A stretch of DNA of 64,000 nucleotides, taken from contig NZ_AXAI01000021.1 of assembly GCF_000472425.1 (NCBI RefSeq), forward strand, positions 1 to 64,000. Reading direction: 5' to 3'. Both the position numbers and the translations under genes were made by a program. Origin of the DNA: Bradyrhizobium sp. Tv2a-2. GTDB lineage: Bacteria > Pseudomonadota > Alphaproteobacteria > Rhizobiales > Xanthobacteraceae. Under the pieces are notes generated by a model that was not told where the DNA came from, searched no databases, and saw only the letters and a list, made by a program, of their open reading frames with translations. Positions 34,549 through 43,338 of this stretch are shown here, one piece after another (position 1 is the stretch's first letter; every line of letters starts with the position of its first letter).

Positions 34549-36621
34549 ATGTCCTGCTCAACTGAACCCGGAACGACGATGGATGGAAACCGGAGTGATG
34601 TTTTTGATCTGGTTCAGGAAGGCATCATTATCCGAGACTTGGATGGCCGGATAACGGGCTGGAATGGAGCCGCGACTACGATCTATGGCTGGACCTCCCG
34701 GCAAGCCATTGGTCGATCGGTGCATGAACTCTTGCGAACCTCCGGCATCGACCCGAAGGCAGCCGAAGCGTCAGTATATCAAACTAATAGCTGGTCCGGT
34801 GACATAGAACGCAGGACCGCCGGCGGCCGCAAGATCATTGTCACGTCGAGTTGGCACGCCCAGTTCAATGCTGATGGTACACCCGGCGGGATCCTCGAAA
34901 CGGCGGTCGACGTGACCTTGCAGCGGGATACTGAGGCGGCTCTTCGCCGTACCGAGCACCGGTACTCAAATTTATTTCAGGCGATGGCTGTCTCGTTTTG
35001 GGAGTTGGACTTTACGCCCGTCGGATCAATGGTTGGACGATTGCTGCGCGACGGAGTGTCAGACCTGTCGACTTACTTCGATGATCATACCGAGTTCGTC
35101 GACGCGATGATCCATGCGACACATGTCATCGACGTGAACGAAAGCAGTGTGAAGTTGTTTGGGCGGGGCGAGAAGAATGAGATGCTCAACAGCATCGATC
35201 CGTATTGGCCGCGCGAGAGTCGAACTGTGTACGCAGAGGCGGTCGTGGCAGCCGTGCAGGGAAAGCCCTATTTCGCGACCGAAACGCGCCTGACGACGCT
35301 TGATGGGCGGGAGTTGGACGTATGGTTCACGGCCTGCTTTCCGCCTGAAATGATGACCCGGGGGAAACTCCTCATCGGGATAATAGATATTTCAGCGACT
35401 AAGAAGGCCAGAAGCGATCTGGAGCGAAGCAATGAGAGGTATCACAATCTTTTCCATTTCATGCCGATCTCGCTAACCCAGCTAGACGCAACAAAACTCT
35501 TTGCGATCTTCCAGAAGCTGAAGGCGGACGGCGTTCGGGATTTGTCGAATTATATCGACGATCATCCCGAATTCATCACTCAAGCGACCGATGCGATCGA
35601 GGTTATCGAAACAAATCATCGCGCGTTGGAGTTGACGGAAGCCGACAGCGTGGAGCAAGTACTCGGGCCCATATCCTATTTTTGGACTGAGTCACCCGAG
35701 GTCATGCGCCGGGCGCTCGAGGCGAGATACAGGGGAGAGAACCGTTTCGCCTCTGAACTCAAGTTTCGAACGTTCAAGAACAATATCCGGCATGCGTACC
35801 TCGTTTCCGAATACGCAACGCCTCTCGGTCCATTAGGGGTCGGGATAAGTGCCATCGTCGACATCACGGAGCGGGTCAAGGCGCAAACAATGCTAGAGCG
35901 GCTTCGAGCGGAGTTTGCGCACGGTGCACGCGTGTCAGCTCTCGGGGAACTCGTGGCCTCGATTGCTCATGAGATCAACCAGCCATTGGGCGCCATAAGG
36001 AATAGCGGGGAAGCGTCGTTGCGCTGGCTCAGCCGGGCCGATCCGGATCTCAATGAACTACGCTGGCTTTCGAACCAAACGGTTTCCGACGCGCGGCGAG
36101 CGTCCGAAATCATTCAGCGCCTTCGAGCATTGGCTATACGGAAAGAGCCTGAGAAGAGTTCGCTCGTTCTGAACACGATCGTACGAGAAGCCTTTCTGTT
36201 CCTGGCGGCGGAGCTTCGTAACGCCGGCGTCACGACAGCCTTGGAGTTGGCCGATGCCTTGCCGGACATCAGCGGTGACCGCATATTGATCCAGCAAGTC
36301 ATCGCGAATCTCGCTATCAATGCGGTCCAGGCGATGGATGGCAGAAGTACTAAGCGACTCACCGTGACGTCAGGGAAGGCTGATGGCGAATTCCTCTTCG
36401 TGGCCGTGGAGGACACGGGCACGGGAATAGATGAAGCGAACATGGAGGCGCTCTTTCAAAGCTTTTTCACGACCAAGCGGGGTGGCATGGGTATTGGCCT
36501 GCCGATTTGCCGTTCGATCGTCGAGGCGCACGGGGGGCATATCGAGGCCAGCAATCGGCGAAGCGGTGCGGGAGCACGGTTTCGCTTCACGTTGCCAGTT
36601 GCGCTTAAAAGCCGAGCATAG
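34549..36621 (+). CDS. PAS-type sensor histidine kinase with a duplicated sensory unit
   Basis: This encodes 690 residues. Residues 15-130 form a PAS domain (DVFDLVQEGIIIRDLDGRIT). About 140-285 and 290-440 form two related PAS-like units sharing the signature DGVxDLSxYxDDHxEF, so one arose by duplication. The kinase core has SIAHEINQPLGAIRNSGEAS with His474, N box ANLAINAVQAM, G1 DTGTGI and G2 GMGIGL. There are no membrane segments. A strong aaggag box 5 bases before the ATG fixes the start. Two FixJ-type regulators lie within 3 kb (37984 and 38714), and the surrounding genes are catabolic, so it probably senses a pathway metabolite. Confidence 0.85.
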   Translation: MSCSTEPGTTMDGNRSDVFDLVQEGIIIRDLDGRITGWNGAATTIYGWTSRQAIGRSVHELLRTSGIDPKAAEASVYQTNSWSGDIERRTAGGRKIIVTSSWHAQFNADGTPGGILETAVDVTLQRDTEAALRRTEHRYSNLFQAMAVSFWELDFTPVGSMVGRLLRDGVSDLSTYFDDHTEFVDAMIHATHVIDVNESSVKLFGRGEKNEMLNSIDPYWPRESRTVYAEAVVAAVQGKPYFATETRLTTLDGRELDVWFTACFPPEMMTRGKLLIGIIDISATKKARSDLERSNERYHNLFHFMPISLTQLDATKLFAIFQKLKADGVRDLSNYIDDHPEFITQATDAIEVIETNHRALELTEADSVEQVLGPISYFWTESPEVMRRALEARYRGENRFASELKFRTFKNNIRHAYLVSEYATPLGPLGVGISAIVDITERVKAQTMLERLRAEFAHGARVSALGELVASIAHEINQPLGAIRNSGEASLRWLSRADPDLNELRWLSNQTVSDARRASEIIQRLRALAIRKEPEKSSLVLNTIVREAFLFLAAELRNAGVTTALELADALPDISGDRILIQQVIANLAINAVQAMDGRSTKRLTVTSGKADGEFLFVAVEDTGTGIDEANMEALFQSFFTTKRGGMGIGLPICRSIVEAHGGHIEASNRRSGAGARFRFTLPVALKSRA

Positions 36622-36645
36622 GGGGTCGTTCTCTTCTGTTGGTCG

Positions 36646-37056
36646 CTACGTCCCCGGATAGTCCCACATGTCGTCCGGCAGCCTTCCGGCATTCAGGGAA
36701 ATCAAACGATCTCTGAACAGCCTAAGCGCGGGAAATGGCCGGTAAGCGACCGTACGTTCGAGGAGAAGGCCGTTCTCATCGTCTGTAAGAACCTCCAGGC
36801 TTTCGATCTCGTGTCCTTCGACGGCGCCTTGCCAGCGCAAGAACGTCGTGCGTTCGTCCATCTTGGCCTCGAAAACGTATTTACCAGGATCGTCGCGGCT
36901 TTGTGTCGAATTCGAGATCGTGACCGCGACGAGCTCGCGTCCGACGATGGGCTTGATCAGCACCGGGCTATGCATGATGACTCGTTCGTTCAGGATGACG
37001 GAAGCCTGTGCCGGCGTCATTGGACCGGCCTCACGAAGTTTGCGGAGCGGGTGCAT
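36646..37056 (-). CDS. SnoaL/NTF2-like protein
   Basis: This encodes 136 residues. The pattern is that of NTF2-like proteins: SVILNERVIMHSPVLIKP, then IVGRELVAVTISNSTQS, FLRWQGAVEGHEIESLEVL and YRPFPALRLFRDRL. The ATG overlaps the stop codon of the upstream hydrolase gene by one base (tgATG), so translation is coupled. An aaggaag box is also present. It probably works in the same step as the hydrolase, as a small isomerase, cyclase or ligand-binding protein. It is convergent with the kinase gene. Confidence 0.75.
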   Translation of the reverse strand: MHPLRKLREAGPMTPAQASVILNERVIMHSPVLIKPIVGRELVAVTISNSTQSRDDPGKYVFEAKMDERTTFLRWQGAVEGHEIESLEVLTDDENGLLLERTVAYRPFPALRLFRDRLISLNAGRLPDDMWDYPGT

Positions 37057-37859
37057 CAGCGACTTCCTTCGTGCGGAAACAGGAACCGAAGCTGATGGTC
37101 GAGTACCAGACCGCAGCCGTAGTTGGGGAAGCGGTCCAGGATACGCTGTTTGAAATCGTTAGCAGTCGTCGACTTGTGTAACGCCTCTTCAGAGTAGTCG
37201 AGATAATCTTCCATCTCTTCGTAAAGTGTCTTGTCACCCGGTTTGCCATGACCAGGGAACACTTCGCGATAGGGCAGATCACGGTGGGCCTGGAGGCTCG
37301 CACGCCAGGTGTCGAAACGGCGCTCGCCAAGGAAGACATGAGCTCTATTGTAGACGAGATCCTGGACGATGATCTTGCCTTCGTCTGGAATTGCGATTGT
37401 CAGGGCATCCTCGGTTTCTGCCCCGCGGAGAAGACGATGCTCGACGTGCACTCCGTCGATTGTTTCATCGGAAGCTTCGATCTGATGATCGGGCTGCCGG
37501 GCGATAACGGCGACGTCGGCACCTATCTTCTCGTGCTCTTCGGAAGCGACCCGGCCACCCGCTGCAGCAATTTTTCGAGCGACATTGGGAAGGGTGAAAA
37601 GAGGAGCATTGAACTCTCCGGCCCCAAGCAAATGGTCGGGGTGATAGTGTGTCACATACACCCGCGTCAACGGCTTCTTCAGCTCCGCGGCGTAGCGGGC
37701 CACTTCCCTCGCGTAAGAGAGCCTATATTGTGTATCGACAACAAAGAGCTGCCCTGGAAACTCCATGATATGGGAGTTTACCAACCAGCCGTCTTCTGGG
37801 GCTGTGAAAGAATGAATGGCTAGTCGAGAGCCTGCGGCGACGTTCCAGATGCCCGGCAT
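37056..37859 (-). CDS. Metallo-beta-lactamase-fold hydrolase
   Basis: This encodes 267 residues. The metal-binding signature is THYHPDHLLG (HxHxDH). Later metal ligands are likely in the VFPGHGKPGD region, and an Asp lies in IIVQDLVYNRAHVF. The fold is used by thiolesterases, lactonases and hydrolases that need two metal ions. The start at 37859 (MPGIWNVAAGSRL) is chosen for a gaggag box 6 bases upstream; an earlier in-frame start would add 20 residues. The chain has no clear signal peptide. It is translationally coupled to the NTF2-like gene that follows. The substrate is unknown. Confidence 0.8.
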   Translation of the reverse strand: MPGIWNVAAGSRLAIHSFTAPEDGWLVNSHIMEFPGQLFVVDTQYRLSYAREVARYAAELKKPLTRVYVTHYHPDHLLGAGEFNAPLFTLPNVARKIAAAGGRVASEEHEKIGADVAVIARQPDHQIEASDETIDGVHVEHRLLRGAETEDALTIAIPDEGKIIVQDLVYNRAHVFLGERRFDTWRASLQAHRDLPYREVFPGHGKPGDKTLYEEMEDYLDYSEEALHKSTTANDFKQRILDRFPNYGCGLVLDHQLRFLFPHEGSR

Positions 37860-37983
37860 GTACAACTCCTCGTTTGGAAAGGACCGGGTCGACCTTATTG
37901 AGACGGTCCCGAACTCCAACTATACGGCCGGCATCTAGCCTCATACGATAGTATGCCGCGCGAGCTATCGATGCTTAGGATCG

Positions 37984-38352
37984 TCATTCGAAGCCAATTG
38001 CCTTGCTCAAGCAGCACAGCAATTCGTCGGCGTCGAAGGGTTTCTTCAGAAGGCAGACAGGGCCGGTTGCCAGCGCCTGGTCCCACACGCGTTGCTCGGT
38101 AAGTGCCGTCGTCATGATGACGGGTGCAGAATTTCCGTTGGAATCCAGCCAGCGTTTCAGGGCGATGCCCGACATGCCCGGCATCTGGATATCCACGATA
38201 ATGCAACAGGGACTCTCAGCAGAGCCGGCATCGATATATTCCTCGGCTGAACGAAAGATCTTCGTGTCAAATCCAATAGAGCGTAACAGTGCCGCTAATG
38301 TCAGTAGCGCCGACTCGTCATCATCTATCACGGATATAAGTTGACCGCCCAC
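37984..38352 (-). CDS. Receiver-only response regulator (FixJ type)
   Basis: This encodes 122 residues from a GTG at 38352. The start is preferred over upstream ATGs because aaagga stands 9 bases before it and because the receiver begins immediately (LISVIDDDESALLTLA). The phospho-acceptor is Asp54 in IIVDIQMPGMSG, and the conserved Lys is in LLKKPFDADELL. There is no DNA-binding domain. It probably competes for or relays phosphate between the PAS kinase at 34549 and the complete regulator encoded divergently at 38714. It shares a direction with the hydrolase operon but is separated from it by 124 bases. Confidence 0.8.
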   Translation of the reverse strand: MGGQLISVIDDDESALLTLAALLRSIGFDTKIFRSAEEYIDAGSAESPCCIIVDIQMPGMSGIALKRWLDSNGNSAPVIMTTALTEQRVWDQALATGPVCLLKKPFDADELLCCLSKAIGFE

Positions 38353-38713
38353 GAGTGGAATCCTTTTGCCTGCGGTGCGACTCCATCCGCGTTGATGCCT
38401 GGCGAGGCGGGACGGTTCATCCCAGGACATCCCCCTTCGCATTCCAGAGAAACGACAGTGCTTCTTCACGACACCCGACCGGAGCGCCGCGTGGCCGAGC
38501 TGCGGCTCGTGGGGGTTCGATGGTTGAGTCTTGTGCCAAAGCGCGCTGTTCTAACATTAGACAATTGGAACTTAGCCTATACCTGAGGATGATTGCATTT
38601 GTCGGACGACGACAGAAAGTTCGTCCGTCAACGACGGGCGAACCTGGCAATCACGGGTGATGCTAATGGATATCCTGCTTGCAGAGATAGGCCGATGGGG
38701 CGTAGGCTCGGAC

Positions 38714-39334
38714 ATGACTGACGCGGCGACGATATATGTCATTGACGATGACGAGTCGATGCGGGGTGTGCTTTCAAGTCTTCTTCGTTCGGTCGGTTAT
38801 CAGGCGCTCACATATCCCTCAGTGGCCGGCTTTCTGGCGGCCAAACGTTCGGACAAGCTGAGTTGCTTGCTACTCGATGTTCGTTTGCCGGGGACAAGCG
38901 GCCTTGACTTTCAGGCCCAGCTTGCGGGCCTGGATATTCACCTGCCGGTCGTTTTGATGACGGGGCACGGCGATATCCCAATGTCGGTGCGGGGCATGAA
39001 GGCCGGTGCGGTCGACTTTCTCACGAAGCCATTCCGAGATCAGGACTTGTTAGACGCCGTTTCCGCCGCACTCGAGCGCGATCGCCTCAGACGGAAAGTC
39101 GAGGCTGGTAAGAAAGACCTTCAGGACAAGTTTGACCTGCTTTCGTTGCGCGAGCAGGAGATCGTGCGCCTTGTTACTGCCGGCAAAATGAACAAGCAAG
39201 TCGCAGGGATTCTCAATCTCAGTGAGATCACTGTCAAAATACATCGCGGTTCTGCCATGCGAAAGATGGGCGCGCGTACACTCGCTGACCTCGTGAAGAT
39301 GGCCGAGGCCCTTCGGCTTGGCGGCTCCAAGTAA
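38714..39334 (+). CDS. FixJ/StyR-type two-component response regulator
   Basis: This encodes 206 residues. The receiver (1-120) has the acidic pocket in YVIDDDESMRG and Asp55 in LLLDVRLPG. It is followed by VVLMTGHGDIPMSVRGMKAG and FLTKPFRDQDLL. A LuxR-type helix-turn-helix occupies about 140-200 (LSLREQEIVRLVTAGKMNKQ, then VAGILNLSEITVKIHR). Members of this class (FixJ, TodT, StyR) activate catabolic or respiratory genes. The start MTDAATIYV is the family-typical one; in-frame ATGs at 38657-38666 are alternatives. It lies upstream of the secreted SnoaL pair and is the best candidate activator of that operon. Confidence 0.85.
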   Translation: MTDAATIYVIDDDESMRGVLSSLLRSVGYQALTYPSVAGFLAAKRSDKLSCLLLDVRLPGTSGLDFQAQLAGLDIHLPVVLMTGHGDIPMSVRGMKAGAVDFLTKPFRDQDLLDAVSAALERDRLRRKVEAGKKDLQDKFDLLSLREQEIVRLVTAGKMNKQVAGILNLSEITVKIHRGSAMRKMGARTLADLVKMAEALRLGGSK

Positions 39335-39504
39335 CTTAATCAAGCTCCCTAGGCGCGCGAATCCAACATCGCGAGAAGCCGCGAAGAAGTTCGAGGCTCG
39401 TCGGCATACCTTCGTATGAGGCGCAACCCATCCGTATAGTTGGCTGGGTCACGCAGCGTTGTATCGTTTTGCGAACGATGAACTCTTGCGAAAGGAACGA
39501 AACG

Positions 39505-40050
39505 ATGCTCTCTCTCATCGAGAGAACTTCGCGGAGGTCAGTAGCTCCGCTCGCGTTGCTGGCTGTGTTCGCAGCCACATCCAGCGTTGCGGCAGCAGAT
39601 TATGTCGACCCACTCTCGTCCGAAACAATCAGCGAGATCAATGGAATCTATCACAAGCTGATAGACGCAGAGAATCGCCATGACGTTGCCGAGGTGCGAA
39701 CGATGGTGTGGGATTCGCCGTCGACACTGTTCGTGGCGAAGACCGCGACCGCGGCGGAGGGCAATTGGGCTGGATTCTGGGGCAAGGAAGTCGTCCTGCA
39801 GCATTTCAGCGATCTTTATTCGGGCACTTTCGTCATGGACCCCGACTATTCCAAACTGAAAACCGTCGGCCTTACTCCGGATGTCGCGGAAACATATGTT
39901 CCACTGAAAATATCGGTGGCCTATGCCGACCAAACGCCGATCCCGAAGCCCTTTCTGATGATCGTGAACTGGGTTCGTACCCCCGCGGGCTGGAAGATGG
40001 CGACGGACGTCGCTTTGCCGGTGCCCCCTCCACCGTCCGGCGCGAAGTGA
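39505..40050 (+). CDS. Exported SnoaL-like protein, first of a tandem pair
   Basis: This encodes 181 residues. A signal peptide covers about residues 1-31 (RRSVAPLALLAVFAATSS, then VAAADY). The mature NTF2-like domain runs from an N-terminal helix (INGIYHKLIDAENRHDVAEV) through DSPSTLFVAKTATAAEGNWA and GFWGKEVVLQHFSDLYSGTF to a C-terminal strand (GWKMATDVALPVPPPP). An aagga box about 8 bases upstream favours the ATG at 39505. It is clearly paralogous to the next gene. Export is unusual for SnoaL-like catabolic proteins and suggests work in the periplasm. Confidence 0.75.
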   Translation: MLSLIERTSRRSVAPLALLAVFAATSSVAAADYVDPLSSETISEINGIYHKLIDAENRHDVAEVRTMVWDSPSTLFVAKTATAAEGNWAGFWGKEVVLQHFSDLYSGTFVMDPDYSKLKTVGLTPDVAETYVPLKISVAYADQTPIPKPFLMIVNWVRTPAGWKMATDVALPVPPPPSGAK

Positions 40051-40086
40051 CAAGTCGCGAATGAATGTGAGGGGAGCGTTTCAACG

Positions 40087-40668
40087 ATGGTTACGATATC
40101 AAATGCGCGCGTGAGGGATCGGTTGATTGGCGTCGCTGCGTGGCTCGCGGTGGTCGCAATTTCGACTCTCGTTCTCGTTCCCTCTAACGGAGTGAGAGCC
40201 GACGACCGCGAACTACCGCATAAGCGACCGCTGGACGAGACGACATTGGGCGAATTGCGGGGGCTCTACAAGAAGTTGATTGATGCTGAGAACGTCCATG
40301 ATCTCGAGACCGTAAAATCAATGCTTCTCGCGTCACCCGATTCATTGTTCATCTCCAGATTGGAGCCAGTCGAAAAAGGTGAATGGGGAGGATATTGGGG
40401 CACACCATCCATCATGGAACACTTTGCTGCGCTATATAGCGGCACTTTTCCAATTGATCCGAACTTCACCGAAGAGAAGATCGTCGGACTGAGTCCCGAT
40501 GTGGCCCAGACTTACACGCCGGTGCTAATCACCTCCAACTATGGTGGTCAGGCTCCAATCGGTCGCCATTTCCTGATGGTTGTTGAGTGGGTTCTGACGC
40601 CCGATGGGTGGCGCGTCGCTACGGACATCCCGATGCCAGTTCCGCCTCCACCACACATTCAGCGATGA
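40087..40668 (+). CDS. Exported SnoaL-like protein, second of a tandem pair
   Basis: This encodes 193 residues. The N terminus has a hydrophobic segment (LIGVAAWLAVVAISTLVLV) and a likely cleavage after VRA near residue 38. The mature domain repeats the pattern of its neighbour: LRGLYKKLIDAENVHDLETV, SPDSLFISRLEPVEKGEWGG, YWGTPSIMEHFAALYSGTFP, and GWRVATDIPMPVPPPP. Spacing to the upstream gene is 36 bases and to the downstream hydratase 7 bases, so all three are probably one transcript. The divergence between copies suggests related but distinct ligands or a heteromer. Confidence 0.75.
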   Translation: MVTISNARVRDRLIGVAAWLAVVAISTLVLVPSNGVRADDRELPHKRPLDETTLGELRGLYKKLIDAENVHDLETVKSMLLASPDSLFISRLEPVEKGEWGGYWGTPSIMEHFAALYSGTFPIDPNFTEEKIVGLSPDVAQTYTPVLITSNYGGQAPIGRHFLMVVEWVLTPDGWRVATDIPMPVPPPPHIQR

Positions 40669-40675
40669 GGTTGTC

Positions 40676-41464
40676 GTGTCATTCGTTAGAGTCGAAACAA
40701 GAGGGCCAATCGCGTCCGTCACACTCGATCACCCGGTCGGAAACCGCATCAATTTCGATATGAGGGAAGAGCTGCGGGATGCCTTCAACATGGTAGCTCG
40801 CAGCGAGGCTCGCGTGCTGATCGTTCGCGGCGAAGGCGCCGACTTCTGTCTTGGCGGTGACGTCAGGGATTGGCCTGGAGTGCCGGTCGCAAGTCTGCGG
40901 CCGCGGATCGAGGTTTTCGCGAAAGCGTTGGATATGCTGGAGCAGCTTCCCATTCCGACCGTCGCTGCGGTGCAGGGCACCTGCATGGGGGGCGGATTCG
41001 AGCTTGCGCTAAGCTGCGATATGATCGTCGCCGCGCGCTCGGCGCGCTTTGCGTTTACGGAGGCTCGGCTCGGAATCATGACGCTACAGGGCGGCATGAT
41101 GCAGATCGCAGCGCGTGTCGGTCGCGCCAAAGCGGCGGAGCTTGTATTCCTATCCGATTTCGTCGGTGCCGAGCAGATGGCGCAGTGGAACGTCATCAAC
41201 CGTGTCGTCGATGATGGCCGGCTTGATAGCGAGGTTACGGTGTTTGCGCAGCGCTTGGCCGACGGTCCGCCTGGCGCCTATGCCGGCACTAAGACAATGC
41301 TGCGCAAATGGGCGCGCGACGGCGAAAAGGAAGCGAAGGCCGCGCTCTACGGAGTATCGATGCCGCTATTTGAGACCGAAGACGTGCAAGCGGCGCTCCG
41401 GAATGCGGCGGAGGCGGTGAATGGCGGAAAGCCATTTCCCAAGGCCACCTTTAGCGGAAATTAA
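40676..41464 (+). CDS. Enoyl-CoA hydratase/isomerase (crotonase) family protein
   Basis: This encodes 262 residues from a GTG at 40676 that follows gaggtt; the longer open frame overlaps the preceding gene. Both glutamates used for hydration in crotonases are present, E109 in CMGGGFELAL and E129 in FAFTEARLG, spaced 20 residues as in the mammalian enzyme. The oxyanion-hole Gly residues are also in place (FCLGGDV and CMGGGFE). It probably hydrates or isomerises a CoA thioester in the cytoplasm. It lies in a transcript with two exported SnoaL-like proteins and a YciI protein. The acyl group is unknown. Confidence 0.85.
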   Translation: MSFVRVETRGPIASVTLDHPVGNRINFDMREELRDAFNMVARSEARVLIVRGEGADFCLGGDVRDWPGVPVASLRPRIEVFAKALDMLEQLPIPTVAAVQGTCMGGGFELALSCDMIVAARSARFAFTEARLGIMTLQGGMMQIAARVGRAKAAELVFLSDFVGAEQMAQWNVINRVVDDGRLDSEVTVFAQRLADGPPGAYAGTKTMLRKWARDGEKEAKAALYGVSMPLFETEDVQAALRNAAEAVNGGKPFPKATFSGN

Positions 41465-41560
41465 AGTCTTCGCCTCCGACGAACGCGCCGGAGCGACTGC
41501 GGTGGCTCGGCGCATTTCTCCCTCTCCTGCGGACCACTACACCAAAGAAATGGAGCGGCG

Positions 41561-41863
41561 ATGATCTTCGTGAACTATCTGAAGTACGGTGATCGACACA
41601 AGATCCTGGAGTTACGTCCGGTTCACCAGAAATACCTTTTCGACCTGCGTGACCGGGGACTTCTCGTGGCTGCGGGGTCTTTCGCTGGCGACGTTGGAGG
41701 CTTATTTCTCTACGAAACCGACACGATGCAGTCAGCGGAAGCGCTGATGGCTAACGATCCCTATATCCTGGGCGGCGCGATAGAGCACTACAGCATTTCG
41801 CCATGGGAAGTTCACGCGGTGAACCCTTTACTCCTGCGAACTACGCCAAAAGCGGCCTCCTGA
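41561..41863 (+). CDS. YciI-like (YCII-domain) protein
   Basis: This encodes 100 residues, a ferredoxin-like dimeric alpha+beta fold. The domain features are FVNYLKYGDRHKILELRPVH, then GLLVAAGSFAGDVGGLFLYE and ANDPYILGGAIEHYSISPWE. The His in the LRPxH segment and the Asp of NDPY correspond to conserved active-site positions in this family, some of which are dehydratases, lactone-forming or dehalogenating enzymes. A tggagcgg box precedes the ATG. A close paralogue at 33063 is interrupted by a stop codon. Confidence 0.8.
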   Translation: MIFVNYLKYGDRHKILELRPVHQKYLFDLRDRGLLVAAGSFAGDVGGLFLYETDTMQSAEALMANDPYILGGAIEHYSISPWEVHAVNPLLLRTTPKAAS

Positions 41864-42024
41864 CGCCGGCGCCTCGAACAACCGTTTTAGGCACTGGGCA
41901 CGTTGCGCCTTGTCCGTTCGATTGGATGACGACCAGCCTCGTGGCCGACAGGCGTTCGTCTAGGCCTTAAGCAGGCGTCGCCGCCCACCTATAAGTACGC
42001 AATTCCTTCCAACAGCTTACGAAA

Positions 42025-42050
42025 CTGGAGAGCCCAGACGGACTCTCCAG
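42025..42050. terminator. Inverted repeat in a convergent spacer, possible bidirectional terminator
   Basis: The arms ctggagag and ctctccag are perfect, with a 10-base loop. It lies between the stop codons of the YciI gene (41863) and the CoA-transferase gene (42073), which face each other. There is no T run, so an intrinsic terminator is only one possibility. Confidence 0.4.
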
Positions 42051-42072
42051 CGTCGCATTGAGCTCGCTGTCG

Positions 42073-43326
42073 TCAACCGTTTTGGTCGTGCTGCTCAAGG
42101 TGCGGCGGCACGTTGGACAAGATCACGCCGGCCTCGGCGAACGCCTGTATATGGGCGTCGTCGTAGCCAAGGCCTCGGAGAACCTCGGCATTGTCCTCGC
42201 CGCGATAGGAGGGGGCGCTGGCGGGCATCAACCGGTCCTTCGAGAATCGCCACGGCTTGCCCGGGATCTTCACGCGGTGACCTTGCCGGTCACTCACCTC
42301 CTCGATCGCACCCCACCACTTGGCCCATTCGGACGCGGCGAAATTCTTCGTCGTGTGGATGTTGCCGAAAGCCAATTTTACCTCGTCGAGCTGGGCATCG
42401 AGTAATCCTGCTGTCGGGAACGTGTTGATCCACTCCTGGACAATTTCGTGCAGCGCATCGATGTTCTGCTTGCGCAGCTCGGTGGTCAGAAAGCGCGGAT
42501 CGCTGGCTAGATCCGGCCGTCGCATGGCGGCAAGGAAGTTTGGAAACGTTAGCTCGCTATAGAGGCTGGTCGCGATGGTCACCGTGTCGCCATAGGCGGT
42601 AGTGAAAAACGGCGAGTCGCCCGGACCGAGTGCGAGCGGCTCGGCGCCCATGTCGACATCCGACAATAGCGCGTGAATCAGCTCGTTGACGGAGAGCATC
42701 GTCGCAGCCATCGATACGTCGATATATTGGCCTTGCCCCGTCTTCTGGCGTCCGTGTAGCGCGGCCAGGATAGCAATGGTTGCCTCAAGGCCGGTGTAGA
42801 CGTCGGCATGCGAATATATATCATGGCGGGGCTTCGCGAGATCCGGTTTGAGATGCTCCTCAAAACCGTCCAGGAAGCCAGTTTCGGCATGTACTGTCAC
42901 GGCATAGGCGCTTCGTCCCGACAGCGCGCCTTTTTGACCGTATCCGCTGATCGAAGCGTAGATCACGCGAGGGTTACGCTTGGCGATCGTCTCGTAATCC
43001 ATTTGGAAAAACTCGAGTGTGCCGGCGCGGAAATTTTCGACAATGACGTCAGCCGAGTCGCACATCTTCCAGACGATCTCGCGCCCTTCTGGATAGTTGA
43101 GATCGACGCTGATATTGTGCTTTCCGGCGTTCTGCTGGATGTAATATCCGGAAAGCGCTCCGGTCTTGTCGCGCGGAAAAGCCGAACGCGTGATGTCGCC
43201 GCTCGGTGGTTCGATCTTGATGACGTCGGCGCCTAGGTCGTGCAGTATCTTCGTGCAATGCGGCCCGGCCAGCACGCGGGTGAAATCCACGACTCGCAGG
43301 CCGCTGAGAGGTCCGGTACGTGACAT
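42073..43326 (-). CDS. CaiB/BaiF-type (class III) CoA-transferase
   Basis: This encodes 417 residues, the usual length. The N-terminal CoA-binding Rossmann part (LRVVDFTRVLAGPHCTKILH, then LGADVIKIEPPSGD) is followed by ADVIVENFRAGTL. The catalytic Asp is D175 in HADVYTGLEA. GQGQYIDVSMAATML also fits the family. These enzymes move CoA from one acyl-CoA to a free acid without an ATP cost. The gene follows the hydratase at 43339 by 12 bases in the same direction, so the pair activates and then hydrates a substrate. Its paralogue is at 57331. Confidence 0.9.
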   Translation of the reverse strand: MSRTGPLSGLRVVDFTRVLAGPHCTKILHDLGADVIKIEPPSGDITRSAFPRDKTGALSGYYIQQNAGKHNISVDLNYPEGREIVWKMCDSADVIVENFRAGTLEFFQMDYETIAKRNPRVIYASISGYGQKGALSGRSAYAVTVHAETGFLDGFEEHLKPDLAKPRHDIYSHADVYTGLEATIAILAALHGRQKTGQGQYIDVSMAATMLSVNELIHALLSDVDMGAEPLALGPGDSPFFTTAYGDTVTIATSLYSELTFPNFLAAMRRPDLASDPRFLTTELRKQNIDALHEIVQEWINTFPTAGLLDAQLDEVKLAFGNIHTTKNFAASEWAKWWGAIEEVSDRQGHRVKIPGKPWRFSKDRLMPASAPSYRGEDNAEVLRGLGYDDAHIQAFAEAGVILSNVPPHLEQHDQNG

Positions 43327-43338
43327 GATGAAGGTCCC

